Origin: Chitinophagaceae bacterium | Lineage (GTDB): Bacteria; Bacteroidota; Bacteroidia; Chitinophagales; Chitinophagaceae | Length of the DNA stretch: 35,013 nt | Assembly (NCBI GenBank): GCA_020854215.1 | Contig: JADZFY010000062.1 | Coordinates: forward strand, 1 to 35,013 | Reading direction: 5' to 3' | Shown: piece after piece, positions 23,215 to 31,855 of the stretch | Layout: every line of letters starts with the position of its first letter | Position numbering within the stretch: position 1 is the stretch's first letter | Translations under genes and position numbers: made by a program | The notes under the pieces: model-generated | What the model saw: only the letters and a program-made list of their open reading frames with translations | Database searches by the model: none | Told to the model about the DNA's origin: nothing

Positions 23215-24408
23215 TCAAAAAAAGAAATGAGCAAGCCAGTAAATTATCGCAGCCATAAGTCCACTTACCGGTATCGTTATGATCCAGGCCCATAGGAGGT
23301 TTACCGTTACGCCCCAGCGAACTGCCGAGAGTCGTTTAGTGGCGCCAACGCCCATAATTGCGCCAGCGATGGTATGCGTAGTGCTTACCGGAATTTTAAG
23401 ATGTTCGGTAAGAAATAAAGTAATTGCACCTGCGGTTTCAGCAGCAACCCCTTCAAACGGTGTTACTTTGGTGATTCGGCTGCCCATGGTTTTTACAATT
23501 TTCCAGCCACCACTTAATGTACCCAAGGCTATTGCAGTGTAGCATGAAATAGGTACCCAGTACGGCATGTCCTCAAAACTGGCAATGCTTCCGTGCGAAA
23601 TTAGTGCCACCGTAATGATACCCATTACTTTTTGCGCATCATTTCCGCCATGACCGATACTAAATGCTGCAGAGGAAACCAATTGTAATCTTTTAAACCA
23701 TATTGTTGACCGGTGTGCGTTCAGTTTACTGAGGTAAAGCGTGAAAATGCACATGATTACTACAATAAATGCCATGAGCAGCAACTTGAAATTGGTAGAA
23801 TGAAAGATGACTTTCGCCACGTATCCCTGATGATGGGATTTTAATTTGGACGGATCGAATTCCATCATTTGGGAAAGCATTATCCCTACCACAACGATAA
23901 CGCCAATGGAGAATATCTTCGGCCAGATGCTTTTTCGAAAAGCATTGATGAACCATAGCGATATTACTAATGCCATGATCATGCCCACGAGAGGCGCTAA
24001 AAATATGAATGAAACAATTTTTAAAACGGGTGCCATGTTGATGGTATCAAAGCCGGCGTGAGCTATGGCAGCGCCTGCGAAGCCGCCGATTAAAGTATGT
24101 GAGGATGAAGAAGGGATGCCGAACCACCAGGTAACCAGGTTCCAGATAATAGCGGCCGAAAGTCCCGCCAACACCACGTGTAGCGTAATATAATTTTCCT
24201 TAACCGTTTTGGCTATGGTATTGGCCACACCGTGATCTTTAAAAATAAAGAAAGCCGCAAAGTTGAACAATGCCGCCCACAATACCGCCTGAAACGGAGT
24301 AAGCACTTTGGTGGAAACGATGGTTGCAATAGAGTTTGCTGCATCGTGAAATCCGTTTATATAGTCAAAAATCAGCGCAAGAATGATAATGATAACTAAT
24401 AAGGTCAT
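23215..24408 (-). CDS. Inorganic phosphate transporter, Pit family
   Basis: Membrane carrier taking up phosphate (usually as a metal-phosphate complex) with protons or sodium. About 397 residues with some ten hydrophobic segments. The two inverted family signatures are DYINGFHDAANSIATIVSTK near the start and SIGHGGNDAQKVMGI in the second half, each followed by a STTHT/SSSHTLIGG-type motif (VSTTHTIAGAIMGVG; SSSSHTLIGGFAGAAI). The ATG at 24408 begins MTLLVIIIILALIFDYINGF directly. It lies 58 bases after the DUF47 gene, its usual partner. Confidence 0.95.
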   Translation of the reverse strand: MTLLVIIIILALIFDYINGFHDAANSIATIVSTKVLTPFQAVLWAALFNFAAFFIFKDHGVANTIAKTVKENYITLHVVLAGLSAAIIWNLVTWWFGIPSSSSHTLIGGFAGAAIAHAGFDTINMAPVLKIVSFIFLAPLVGMIMALVISLWFINAFRKSIWPKIFSIGVIVVVGIMLSQMMEFDPSKLKSHHQGYVAKVIFHSTNFKLLLMAFIVVIMCIFTLYLSKLNAHRSTIWFKRLQLVSSAAFSIGHGGNDAQKVMGIITVALISHGSIASFEDMPYWVPISCYTAIALGTLSGGWKIVKTMGSRITKVTPFEGVAAETAGAITLFLTEHLKIPVSTTHTIAGAIMGVGATKRLSAVRWGVTVNLLWAWIITIPVSGLMAAIIYWLAHFFF

Positions 24409-24466
24409 ATAGGCCGTTGTTTGTATGTTCTGGAAAAACAAAATGAAGCAATCAACAACTCAGTCA

Positions 24467-25111
24467 TTATGCATATTTAACCAAAATAGATTCTATGACG
24501 TTCGCAGCATCTTCGCATTTATCGGTGGCAATTTCCATTGCCTGGTATATTTCTCTTTTTTTAATCACTTCTTTGGCGTCCGGTTCTGAGGCGAACAAGC
24601 GCTCAATGCTCATGTCAAATATGTCGTCGGCCTGGTTTTCGATACTGTTGATTTTCACCAGTGACTCCGTAATCTGCCGCAGATTCTTCATATCCCTCAA
24701 CTCGTGAACGGCAGTCTTTACGTGTTCGGCTGCCTGTACAATCAATTCGGTAAATTTCTGCATACCCTGATCATTAGGGTTGACCCTGTAAAATTTTATC
24801 TTTTTGGATGAGGCAAAAATATAGTCGGCAATATCGTCTAAAGCAGAAGCCAGGTAATGGATATCTTCGCGGTCAAAAGGGGTGATGAAATTTCTTCCCA
24901 GTTCTGTAAATATTTTATGGGTAAGATCGTCGCTTACGTGTTCGAGTTCTTCAATCTGTGCTGCTATAGCGGATCTTTTGTCATAATCGGGTTCGTTAAC
25001 CACTTCCTTCAGCTTCCTGGCCATTTCTACTACCTTTACGGCAACCTCTTCGAAAAGTTGGTAGAAAACTCTATCCTTAGGCAGAAAAATCTTCATTATA
25101 GAATTAATCAT
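24467..25111 (-). CDS. DUF47/PhoU-like accessory protein of the phosphate transporter
   Basis: A 214-residue, all-helical cytoplasmic protein of the DUF47 (Pit accessory) family, related to PhoU and thought to tune phosphate uptake. Seen: KIFLPKDRVFYQLFEEVAVKVVEMA at the start, then IEELEHVSDDLTHKIFTEL with the E/D-rich PhoU-type metal-binding helix, TPFDREDIHYLASALDDIADYI and a matching second half, NSIENQADDIFDMSIERLF ... EIATDKCEDAANVIESILVKYA. The start at 25111 (MINSIMKIFLPKD) fits the family, whose members begin a few residues before KIFLPKD. Its promoter lies just upstream and it leads the pit transcript. Confidence 0.93.
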   Translation of the reverse strand: MINSIMKIFLPKDRVFYQLFEEVAVKVVEMARKLKEVVNEPDYDKRSAIAAQIEELEHVSDDLTHKIFTELGRNFITPFDREDIHYLASALDDIADYIFASSKKIKFYRVNPNDQGMQKFTELIVQAAEHVKTAVHELRDMKNLRQITESLVKINSIENQADDIFDMSIERLFASEPDAKEVIKKREIYQAMEIATDKCEDAANVIESILVKYA

Positions 25112-25126
25112 AGCAGAAACTTTTGG

Positions 25127-25134
25127 CAAAAGTA
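25127..25134 (-). promoter_or_regulatory. -7 promoter element of the DUF47-pit unit
   Basis: Minus-strand TACTTTTG matches TAnnTTTG exactly, with the ATG of the DUF47 gene 16 bases downstream. Leader length would be about ten bases. Confidence 0.5.
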
Positions 25135-25259
25135 ACAGTAACAAGCTCCGGAAGTGCCCGATTTTCAGAGTTAATAATTTATTAATACAACCACTACTGT
25201 AGGATGTTCTTCTCTTGTTTGTTTGAATTTCGGCAACAGCATATCATTATGCGGATTAC

Positions 25260-25442
25260 ACCAATGCAAAAGAGCGTCCATATTAGGGTGCTATGATAAC
25301 TCAACGCCAAAACGCCCTATGGGTTCGAAAAATAGTGGTGAAATGATAAGAAAGTGCTGTCGCGCATGGTCTTTTCCGTTGCTTCCCCAACAAGTTGGAA
25401 ACAGGGCATTTCGCACTAAAATAAGCCGCTTTCTGCTTTGAT
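25260..25442 (-). ncRNA. ssrS: Candidate 6S RNA
   Basis: Between zapA and the DUF47 gene lies a 387-base stretch with no credible gene. On the minus strand it folds as one long rod of about 183 bases, the size of 6S RNA. The outer stem pairs 25442-25427 (ATCAAAGCAGAAAGCG) with 25276-25260 (CGCTCTTTTGCATTGGT), with one bulge and one mismatch. A second helix follows: CTTATT/AATATGG, a 3x3 internal loop, then GTGC/GCAC. After a large one-sided bulge, AAATGCCCT pairs with AGGGCGTTT. The remaining 80 bases form the terminal part, which includes a CCAA-CTTG-TTGG hairpin. Known: 6S RNA binds the housekeeping RNA polymerase and is often next to zapA, as in E. coli. The identity is inferred from size, fold and neighbourhood, not from a covariance search. 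Confidence 0.6.
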
Positions 25443-25516
25443 TTTTGATAAAATATTTTGTACCGGAAATTGGAAAATTTACTGGGTTATTCATCGAACA
25501 GTTTGCTGATTTCACC

Positions 25517-25531
25517 CCGCAGTTTCTGCGG
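25517..25531 (-). repeat. Hairpin directly after the zapA stop codon
   Basis: CCGCAG and CTGCGG form a perfect 6 bp GC-rich stem with loop AAA, starting right at the zapA TAA. No T run follows on this strand, so it is more likely a processing or stability element between zapA and the candidate 6S RNA than a terminator. Confidence 0.5.
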
Positions 25532-25828
25532 TTAGATGCCTGATGATTCAAGGGTTTTGTTCAGTTGCGCTTCCATCTTCATCAGCGATTCGGTAACATC
25601 TTTTTCCAAAACCGTTGATTTTCCGCTCTGTAGCTGGGTGGCGTACCATAACAATACCATAGATACGTAGTCCTGCATATCCTTGCCGGCAAACTCTGTT
25701 TTAAAATCTACGATTTTATCATTGATGATTTTAATCGTTTTTCTAACCTGTTCTTCATCGTCCGGAGCTACTTTGATTCGGTAAGTCCGGTCACCAATCC
25801 CAATATTTATGGCGAGGAGTGTTTGCAT
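25532..25828 (-). CDS. zapA: Cell division protein ZapA
   Basis: A 98-residue FtsZ-ring-associated protein that cross-links FtsZ filaments at mid-cell. The N-terminal globular head (LLAINIGIGDRTYRIKVAPDDEEQVRKTIKIINDKI) is the ZapA fold and the rest (DYVSMVLLWYATQLQSGKSTVLEKDVTESLMKMEAQL) is a dimerising coiled coil. The length is typical. It stands in the pheT / ZapB-like / zapA order, interrupted by a small plus-strand gene, and is followed by the candidate 6S RNA. Confidence 0.88.
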   Translation of the reverse strand: MQTLLAINIGIGDRTYRIKVAPDDEEQVRKTIKIINDKIVDFKTEFAGKDMQDYVSMVLLWYATQLQSGKSTVLEKDVTESLMKMEAQLNKTLESSGI

Positions 25829-25947
25829 ATACAGATTTTTATATTAAATTTATTAACAGTTTTTCAACATAAGCCTGTGCTTAACTATTTATATCAATAA
25901 TGCCATTTTAAAACAACGATATTCTATTCACTGAAAAGCCCTTCACC

Positions 25948-26202
25948 ATGTTTGCAAAGATAAAATCCCCCACGTTTATAGATACCCTGATATTCGAGCT
26001 AAATGACACCACCGCATCATCGTTAAAAGCTGTACTCAAGGATGATAAAGGAATGGTATGCAGTAAGTTTGAGACCGAAGTGGTACCGGCCCAGCGGTCT
26101 TTTTGCTGGAAAGGACTTAATGATTTGCCCTACGGTGTGTACACGCTCGAACTATCGGGAGGAAAAGAGGAACAGCAAATGCGACTGATTAAAAGGATCT
26201 GA
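25948..26202 (+). CDS. Small protein resembling a free-standing T9SS C-terminal domain
   Basis: An 84-residue protein on the strand opposite to its neighbours. DTLIFELNDTTASSLKAVLKDDKGMV ... WKGLNDLPYGVYTLELSGGKEEQQMRLIKRI follows the pattern of the type 9 secretion sorting domain (Por_Secre_tail): two beta-hairpins, then L..G.Y.L.....G.....K.I.. at the very end. In that family the domain sits at the C-terminus of large secreted proteins. Here it is the whole protein and has no signal peptide, so it should stay in the cytoplasm. Its stop codon abuts the end of the convergent ZapB-like gene without a spacer. Single Cys residues lie at 38 and 53. A chance ORF is possible, but the beta-rich pattern and clean ATG argue for a real gene. 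Confidence 0.6.
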   Translation: MFAKIKSPTFIDTLIFELNDTTASSLKAVLKDDKGMVCSKFETEVVPAQRSFCWKGLNDLPYGVYTLELSGGKEEQQMRLIKRI

Positions 26203-26493
26203 CTATTGATTTGACAGCATCGCAATACACTGATCAATTTCTTTAATGTAGGCATTAATCCGTTTCTCCAGTTCTGCCTTAACCTCCTGTCCTGCGTCAC
26301 CCGACGAAATTCTTGCAATTTCAACCTGCTTCTGTAAAGAAGCTGCTTTTTCAGCGGTGCTTTGTTCCCGCAGTTTTGTTCGCTCAAGTTCCTGTTTCAG
26401 CCGGTAATTTTCCTTTTGCAGTATTTGGTATTGTTTAATCAGCACCTGTAACTTTTCGTTTACAATTCCGATATGTTCAATAAGGTTGCTCAT
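26203..26493 (-). CDS. ZapB-like coiled-coil protein
   Basis: A 96-residue protein, nearly all predicted coiled coil: heptad-patterned EKLQVLIKQYQILQKENYRLKQELERTK is followed by EKAASLQKQVEIARI and AELEKRINAYIKEIDQCIAML. No signal peptide or membrane segment. It lies 22 bases after pheT, and with zapA downstream it matches the placement of a ZapB-like division protein, which binds ZapA at the FtsZ ring. Coiled coils align poorly, so the name rests mainly on size and neighbours. Confidence 0.7.
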   Translation of the reverse strand: MSNLIEHIGIVNEKLQVLIKQYQILQKENYRLKQELERTKLREQSTAEKAASLQKQVEIARISSGDAGQEVKAELEKRINAYIKEIDQCIAMLSNQ

Positions 26494-26515
26494 ATAAACA
26501 CAAAAAAGATACTGT

Positions 26516-28945
26516 TTATTTTCTGATTTCCGCAGCTAAATCCTGTTCAAAACCCTGAATGATTTTTTGCATCAAACCGTCAATCTCGTTGTCTGTTAGT
26601 GTTTTTTCCTTATCTATGAATGTGAGACTAATCGCGAAAGATTTCTTTTCTTTCCCCAATTTATCGCTTTCAAATACATCAAAAAGGCTTACCGATTGCA
26701 GTTTTCCAATGGCCGCTTGTTTTAGCGACTGCTCAACTTTTTCATAGGGCGTTTGTTTATCTACCACAATGGCAAGATCGCGTTGTACAGCCGGGAACTT
26801 TGATATTTCGGTGTATCCGGGCTTCTGTTTTTCAGCATGGATACAGAGGGTATTCCAATCTATACTGGCATACCATACCGGCTGCTTAATATCAAATTGA
26901 TTTAACACAGACGCATCGGCTAAACCAAGTGTTACCACCTGTTCGTTTTGCAGGTTTACGCAGAGTCCGCTTTGAAGGCGGGGAAGATCGGCTGGCTGGA
27001 ACTGATGGCTCATTAGTCCCGCAGCCTTTAATATACTTTCAACTATTCCTTTCAAATAATAGAGATCACTTTTTTGGTCACCCCCTTTCCATGTTGCCGC
27101 ATGTGTTAATCCGGATATATATAAACATAACTTTTCCTTTTCTTCATATTGTGCTACTCCCCGCGTATGATATGTTTTACCAAACTCGAAAAGCCGGAGA
27201 TTATTATTCTTATGATTGATATTGTGTGCTACACATTCTAATCCGGTTTCAAGCATTGAGGGACGCATAATGTTGAGTCCGGCACTTAAGCTATTCAGCA
27301 TTTTTACTGAAGTGCGCAGGGTTGCCTCGTCAAAATAGGCGCTATTAGTAATAGAGTTGGTGAATATTTCGTTGAATCCGTTTGCCGCGAGGTGTTGTGC
27401 TATTTTTTCTTTTAATGCAGCAGGATAGGCAATGGTTTCTACTGCCGGACTGATGGTAATACGTGTGGGTATGGTTACATTATCGTAGCCATCTATTCGC
27501 ATAACTTCTTCAACAATATCAGCAGGTAATTCAATATCGGGTTTACTGAACGGTACCGCCACGCATAACTCGTCAATATTGTCACGAACAATTTCAAAGC
27601 CTGAGAGCGTCAGTATCTTTTTTACCGTTTCCGGGTGATAGTTTTTGCCACTTAGTTTTTTGAGATAGGAATAGGCAAGCACCACCTGCTTTTTTTCTTT
27701 TGGATTCGGATACAGGTCGGTGATTGTTGACGCAATTGTTCCGCCGGATAGTTCTTTGATCAGCATTGCTGCTCTCTTTAACACAGTTACGGTGTTGCTG
27801 ATATCTACTCCTTTTTCAAAACGGGCAGCCGCATCTGTTCGCAAATTGTGACGAAATGAGGTTTTTCGTATAGTAACCGGATTAAACCATGCGCTTTCAA
27901 GAAAAATATTTTTTGTTTTTGAAGTTACTCCGCTATTCAGTCCCCCAAAAACACCCCCAAAACACATCGGTTTACCATTCCCGTCGCAAATCATCAGGTC
28001 GTCGGCATTCAGTTTTCTCTCTTTTTCATCCAGTGTTATAAAAGCGGTGCCTTCCGGTAAATTCTTTACAATAATGGTGTTGTCTGCAATGTGGTCCGCG
28101 TCAAATGCGTGGAGGGGTTGTCCGGTTTCGTGTAAAATAAAATTAGTGATATCAACTATATTGCTGATAGGACGAAGCCCGATAGATTTTATGCGTTGTT
28201 TCAACCACTGCGGACTTTCAGCAATGGTTACATTTTTGATAAGCACGCCGCTATACCGTTCGCAAGCGTTGTTGTTTTCTATTTTTACAGTAAACGCGGA
28301 GCGCTGCTGGTCTGCCTCAAAATTTTCGGTATATGGATATTTGACGGGTGTATCGTTTTTTTCATGTACGCTCAGGTAGGCACATACATCTTTTGCTACT
28401 CCGAGGTGGCTCATGGCATCCATACGGTTAGGCGTAAGGCCTATTTCATAAATCCAGTCACTTTGTAATTGAAAATAGGAAGCTGCGGATGTTCCGGGCA
28501 ATGCATCGTTACGCAAAATCAATATGCCGTTATGGTCATTGCCCAGGCCAATTTCATCTTCGGCGCAAATCATCCCATAACTTTCTATGCCGCGTATTTT
28601 AGCTGTTTTCATCGTAACCGGACTTCCCGTGGCCGGGTAGATTGTTGCTCCGACCGGCGCTACCACCACTTTCTGACCCGAAGCTACATTGGGCGCACCG
28701 CATACAATCTGCAATACATTTCCATCGCCAGTGTCAACCCGGGTTAAACGGAGTTTATCTGCGTTGGGGTGCTTATCTACCTGGAGAACTTCCCCTACGA
28801 TTAATCCTTTTAACCCACCTTTTATTTCTTCAAATGGTTCAAAATTTTCCACTTCCAAACCTAAAGAGGTTAAGATAACCGCTAATTTTTCGGGGGTAAT
28901 TTTTACCGGCAGGTATTCACAGAGCCAATTGTAACTGATGGTCAT
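26516..28945 (-). CDS. pheT: Phenylalanyl-tRNA synthetase beta subunit
   Basis: Charges tRNA-Phe together with PheS (alpha), as a heterotetramer. The 809 residues show the family order: N-terminal MTISYNWLCEYLP, an OB-fold tRNA-binding domain (GLIVGEVLQVDKHPNADKLRLTRVD, about 46-150), the B3/4 editing domain (RPISNIVDITNFILHETGQPLHAFD), B5 (PADIVEEVMRIDGYDNV), a pseudo-catalytic core (RPSMLETGLECVAHNINH, LRLFEFGKTY) and the C-terminal ferredoxin-like anticodon-binding domain (FPAVQRDLAIVVDKQTPYEKV to the end). pheS is not adjacent, which is not unusual in Bacteroidota. Leads the pheT / ZapB-like / zapA cluster. Confidence 0.97.
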   Translation of the reverse strand: MTISYNWLCEYLPVKITPEKLAVILTSLGLEVENFEPFEEIKGGLKGLIVGEVLQVDKHPNADKLRLTRVDTGDGNVLQIVCGAPNVASGQKVVVAPVGATIYPATGSPVTMKTAKIRGIESYGMICAEDEIGLGNDHNGILILRNDALPGTSAASYFQLQSDWIYEIGLTPNRMDAMSHLGVAKDVCAYLSVHEKNDTPVKYPYTENFEADQQRSAFTVKIENNNACERYSGVLIKNVTIAESPQWLKQRIKSIGLRPISNIVDITNFILHETGQPLHAFDADHIADNTIIVKNLPEGTAFITLDEKERKLNADDLMICDGNGKPMCFGGVFGGLNSGVTSKTKNIFLESAWFNPVTIRKTSFRHNLRTDAAARFEKGVDISNTVTVLKRAAMLIKELSGGTIASTITDLYPNPKEKKQVVLAYSYLKKLSGKNYHPETVKKILTLSGFEIVRDNIDELCVAVPFSKPDIELPADIVEEVMRIDGYDNVTIPTRITISPAVETIAYPAALKEKIAQHLAANGFNEIFTNSITNSAYFDEATLRTSVKMLNSLSAGLNIMRPSMLETGLECVAHNINHKNNNLRLFEFGKTYHTRGVAQYEEKEKLCLYISGLTHAATWKGGDQKSDLYYLKGIVESILKAAGLMSHQFQPADLPRLQSGLCVNLQNEQVVTLGLADASVLNQFDIKQPVWYASIDWNTLCIHAEKQKPGYTEISKFPAVQRDLAIVVDKQTPYEKVEQSLKQAAIGKLQSVSLFDVFESDKLGKEKKSFAISLTFIDKEKTLTDNEIDGLMQKIIQGFEQDLAAEIRK

Positions 28946-28993
28946 ATACTGATTACTGCATTTTCAATTTTAATACTTAAAAACAGGAGGCGG

Positions 28994-29001
28994 CAAAGAT
29001 A
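28994..29001 (-). promoter_or_regulatory. pheT -7 promoter element
   Basis: Minus-strand TATCTTTG is an exact TAnnTTTG element; the pheT ATG is about 48 bases downstream. The remaining 29002-29452 gap before dnaB contains short hairpins only (for example GCACA/TGTGC at 29089-29103) and no gene or clear plus-strand promoter that I can support. Confidence 0.5.
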
Positions 29002-29452
29002 ACTAAATTGATTTGTGCTGTAAAAATGCCTGTAACTCCATACTGTAATAATTAGTATCTGTCCAAAAAATAGATACAGTTTTGTTACGCACATGCGGTG
29101 TGCATTAATCCGTTTACAGGCGGTATTATTTCGCTAAATTGTGCATAAATGGAAAGATGCAGTGGAAAACGGCATTAGTAAGGTGTAAAACCTTGTGGAT
29201 ATAAATTAATAAAAAAAAGCACGGCGGTATTTTGGATAACAAAAATCAATGGCATTAAATTCGCCTTCCCGACACTTTCGGTCGTATTCCGGTATTCGTG
29301 TTTTTCTATTTGCAACAAATTATAGAACTATCAGGTTGATTCGGTACATGGAAGGTAGCGCTTGGGGGGAGAGCAAATTGTATGGAGGTAAACCGGTGTG
29401 TTACCGAAAGCGTCAGTTGAAATAAATAAATTACTTTTTTATAAAATATTAA

Positions 29453-31015
29453 ATGGATCATCTTACTAATCTGAATAAAGACCGAAAAGCCCGACGAAAA
29501 AGCACACTGGATCTGAGTTCGATGGTATATGGTAAAGTGCCGCCACAGGCACGGGATTTAGAAGAGGCAGTACTGGGAGCAATAATGCTCGAAAAGTCGG
29601 CTTTTGATACCGTAGTGGAAATATTAAAACCCGAGTGTTTTTACGTAGACGCCCATCAGCGTATTTATCGTGCCATGCAGAGCCTGGCACAAAAAAGCAT
29701 GCCAATTGATCTGCTTACCGTCGTGGAGGAATTGAGAACAAAGGAAGAACTGGAACTTGTAGGAGGGCCGTACTATGTTACCAAACTCACGAATTCCGTA
29801 GTCTCGTCCGCAAATGTTGAAACGCACTCGCGTATTATCCTTCAGAAGTTTATTCAACGTGATCTCATCCGTATCAGCGGAGAAGTGATCAGTGACGCGT
29901 ATGAAGATTCCACCGACGTTTTTGATTTGCTGGACGAAGCAGAAAGCAAGCTCTTCGAAATTACCAACAACCACCTGCGTAAAAACTTCGACAGTATTGA
30001 TACCGTACTGGTAAAAACCATTCAGCGTATCGAGGATATGCGTAATCGCCAGGAAGATATCACCGGCGTTCCCAGTGGATTTTCTTCCCTGGATCGTGTA
30101 ACCTACGGTTGGCAACCTACTGATTTGGTTATTTTGGCTGCCCGCCCATCTGTGGGTAAAACGGCGTTTGCGCTTAACCTGGCCCGAAATGCTGCACTTC
30201 ATCCAACCAAACCCACACCGGTTGCGTTCTTCAGTCTTGAAATGAGTTCTGCCCAATTAGTGCAGCGTATTTTAAGCGCCGAAAGTGAGATTTGGCTGGA
30301 AAAAATTGCCCGTGGAAAAATGGAGGAGCATGAGATGCAGCAATTGTACCGTAACGGAATTCAACGGTTACAGAAAGCCCCGATTTTTATTGACGATACG
30401 CCGGCACTCAATATTTTTGAATTGAGAGCGAAATGCAGGCGTTTAAAAAACAAGCATAACGTAAGTCTGGTTATCATTGACTATTTGCAATTAATGAGTG
30501 GAACGGGAGATAAACGAAGTTCAAACCGCGAGCAGGAAATCAGCACCATCTCCCGTAATTTAAAGGGGCTTGCGAAGGAGTTGGGCATTCCAATTATTGC
30601 GCTAAGCCAGTTAAGTCGTGAAGTGGAGAAACGTAAAGAAGGGGATAAGATGCCGCAGTTAAGTGATTTGCGCGAATCGGGCGCTATAGAACAAGACGCT
30701 GATATGGTGATGTTTCTCTACCGTCCGGAATATTATAATATTACCGCTAATGAGTTTGGTGAAAGTAATAAAGGTGAAACGCATGTGCGGATTGCCAAGC
30801 ATCGAAATGGTTCGCTCGAAACGATCAAGCTTAGGGCATTACTGCATATCCAGAAATTTGCGGAAATGGAGGGCGATGATTTTGGGGGAATTGGACTGCC
30901 ACAGGGCAGTTGGAAGCCTTTGCCAGGTGATGGTGCAGATCCTAATGCACGCCTGTTTATTCAAAAAGGCAGTAAAATGAATGACGGAGAGTTTGATGAA
31001 GACGCGCCGTTTTAA
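29453..31015 (+). CDS. dnaB: Replicative DNA helicase DnaB
   Basis: Hexameric helicase that unwinds DNA at the fork. The 520 residues contain the N-terminal helical domain (about 28-135; PPQARDLEEAVLGAIML ... FYVDAHQRIYRAM), a linker, and the RecA-like C-terminal domain (from about 205): GVPSGFSSLDRVTYGW, Walker A ARPSVGKTAFA (230-240), FSLEMSSAQLVQRIL, Walker B LVIIDYLQLM, the DnaB loop IIALSQLSREVEKR and LSDLRESGAIEQDADMVMFLYRPEYY with the arginine finger region. No intein interrupts it. A short acidic tail (MNDGEFDEDAPF) ends the protein, as in other Bacteroidota. The ATG at 29453 is used; a later Met (24) precedes VYGKVPPQ and is a less likely start. A strong terminator follows. Confidence 0.98.
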   Translation: MDHLTNLNKDRKARRKSTLDLSSMVYGKVPPQARDLEEAVLGAIMLEKSAFDTVVEILKPECFYVDAHQRIYRAMQSLAQKSMPIDLLTVVEELRTKEELELVGGPYYVTKLTNSVVSSANVETHSRIILQKFIQRDLIRISGEVISDAYEDSTDVFDLLDEAESKLFEITNNHLRKNFDSIDTVLVKTIQRIEDMRNRQEDITGVPSGFSSLDRVTYGWQPTDLVILAARPSVGKTAFALNLARNAALHPTKPTPVAFFSLEMSSAQLVQRILSAESEIWLEKIARGKMEEHEMQQLYRNGIQRLQKAPIFIDDTPALNIFELRAKCRRLKNKHNVSLVIIDYLQLMSGTGDKRSSNREQEISTISRNLKGLAKELGIPIIALSQLSREVEKRKEGDKMPQLSDLRESGAIEQDADMVMFLYRPEYYNITANEFGESNKGETHVRIAKHRNGSLETIKLRALLHIQKFAEMEGDDFGGIGLPQGSWKPLPGDGADPNARLFIQKGSKMNDGEFDEDAPF

Positions 31016-31061
31016 TACATGCACTTAAATATTTTTGAGGTTGGATCCTGAATCCTTCGAT

Positions 31062-31089
31062 AAGCTTTCCGTAATGGAGAGCTTTTTTT
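31062..31089 (+). terminator. Rho-independent terminator after dnaB
   Basis: AAGCTTTCC (31062-31070) pairs with GGAGAGCTT (31076-31084), 9 bp with one G-U pair, loop GTAAT, and runs into TTTTTTT. It lies 47 bases after the dnaB stop. Confidence 0.85.
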
Positions 31090-31135
31090 CAATGGGAAAA
31101 CTAATGTTTATTTGCCAGAATTAATTATCGTAACG

Positions 31136-31840
31136 ATGTCACTTCCTCTCTTTTTTACAAAGACGCTTTCTGCAACAGGTACAATGCTTGATTTAGATGA
31201 GGCGACTTCCCGTCATATTGGTCAGGTTTTGCGAATGAAACATGGCGACAAACTCTGTGTAACGAACGGACAGGGAAAAAAGCTAACCGTATCTATAAAC
31301 ACACTAACAAGAAAAGGATGTACTGTTTATATCGAGGATGAAATAGAGATAATGCCAATGCAACCTCGGGTTTCCATAGCTATTTCCCTGTTGAAAAATG
31401 TATCACGGTTTGAATGGTTTTTGGAAAAGGTCACGGAAATGGGTGTTAGCTCCATTATCCCGCTGATTTGTGAAAGAACGGAAAAAACACATTTTCGTGC
31501 AGACAGGATGAACAATATTTTGGTAAGTGCAATGTTGCAAAGTCAACAGTGCTGGCTACCCGAATTGCATCCGCCCTGCGGTTTTGCGACTTGTATGGAG
31601 ACAATGGAAGCTGACCATAAATTCATCGCCCATTGTTTGGATAACGGAAAATCCGGACTGGCCGGCATGTCCGGAAAACGCGGAACCCAATTGATCTGCA
31701 TTGGACCGGAAGGAGACTTTACACCGACGGAAATTGACAGAGCGCTGCAGGAGGGGTTTATTCCTGTTGGTTTGGGTGATACCCGCCTGAGAACAGAAAC
31801 AGCCGGAATAGCCGCGGCAGTATTGTTGCGAATTCACTAA
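31136..31840 (+). CDS. rsmE: 16S rRNA m3U1498 methyltransferase
   Basis: SPOUT methyltransferase that methylates N3 of U1498 in 16S rRNA using S-adenosylmethionine. The 234 residues begin with a PUA-like domain (LPLFFTKTLSATGTMLDLDEATSRHIGQVLRMKHGDKLCVTNGQG) and continue with the knotted catalytic domain: VSIAISLLKNVSRFEWFLEKVTEMGVSSIIPL, RTEKTH, and the SAM-binding knot ICIGPEGDFTPTEID ... VGLGDTRLRTETAGIAA. ATG at 31136 is chosen because SLPLFFT matches the family start. dinB follows after 15 bases. Confidence 0.95.
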   Translation: MSLPLFFTKTLSATGTMLDLDEATSRHIGQVLRMKHGDKLCVTNGQGKKLTVSINTLTRKGCTVYIEDEIEIMPMQPRVSIAISLLKNVSRFEWFLEKVTEMGVSSIIPLICERTEKTHFRADRMNNILVSAMLQSQQCWLPELHPPCGFATCMETMEADHKFIAHCLDNGKSGLAGMSGKRGTQLICIGPEGDFTPTEIDRALQEGFIPVGLGDTRLRTETAGIAAAVLLRIH

Positions 31841-31855
31841 ATTACGTGTGAGGTA

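Noticed and set aside
28946-29452. Possible RNA gene or riboswitch in the pheT-dnaB gap
   Set aside because: Only short isolated stems were seen; no long pairing or known aptamer core.
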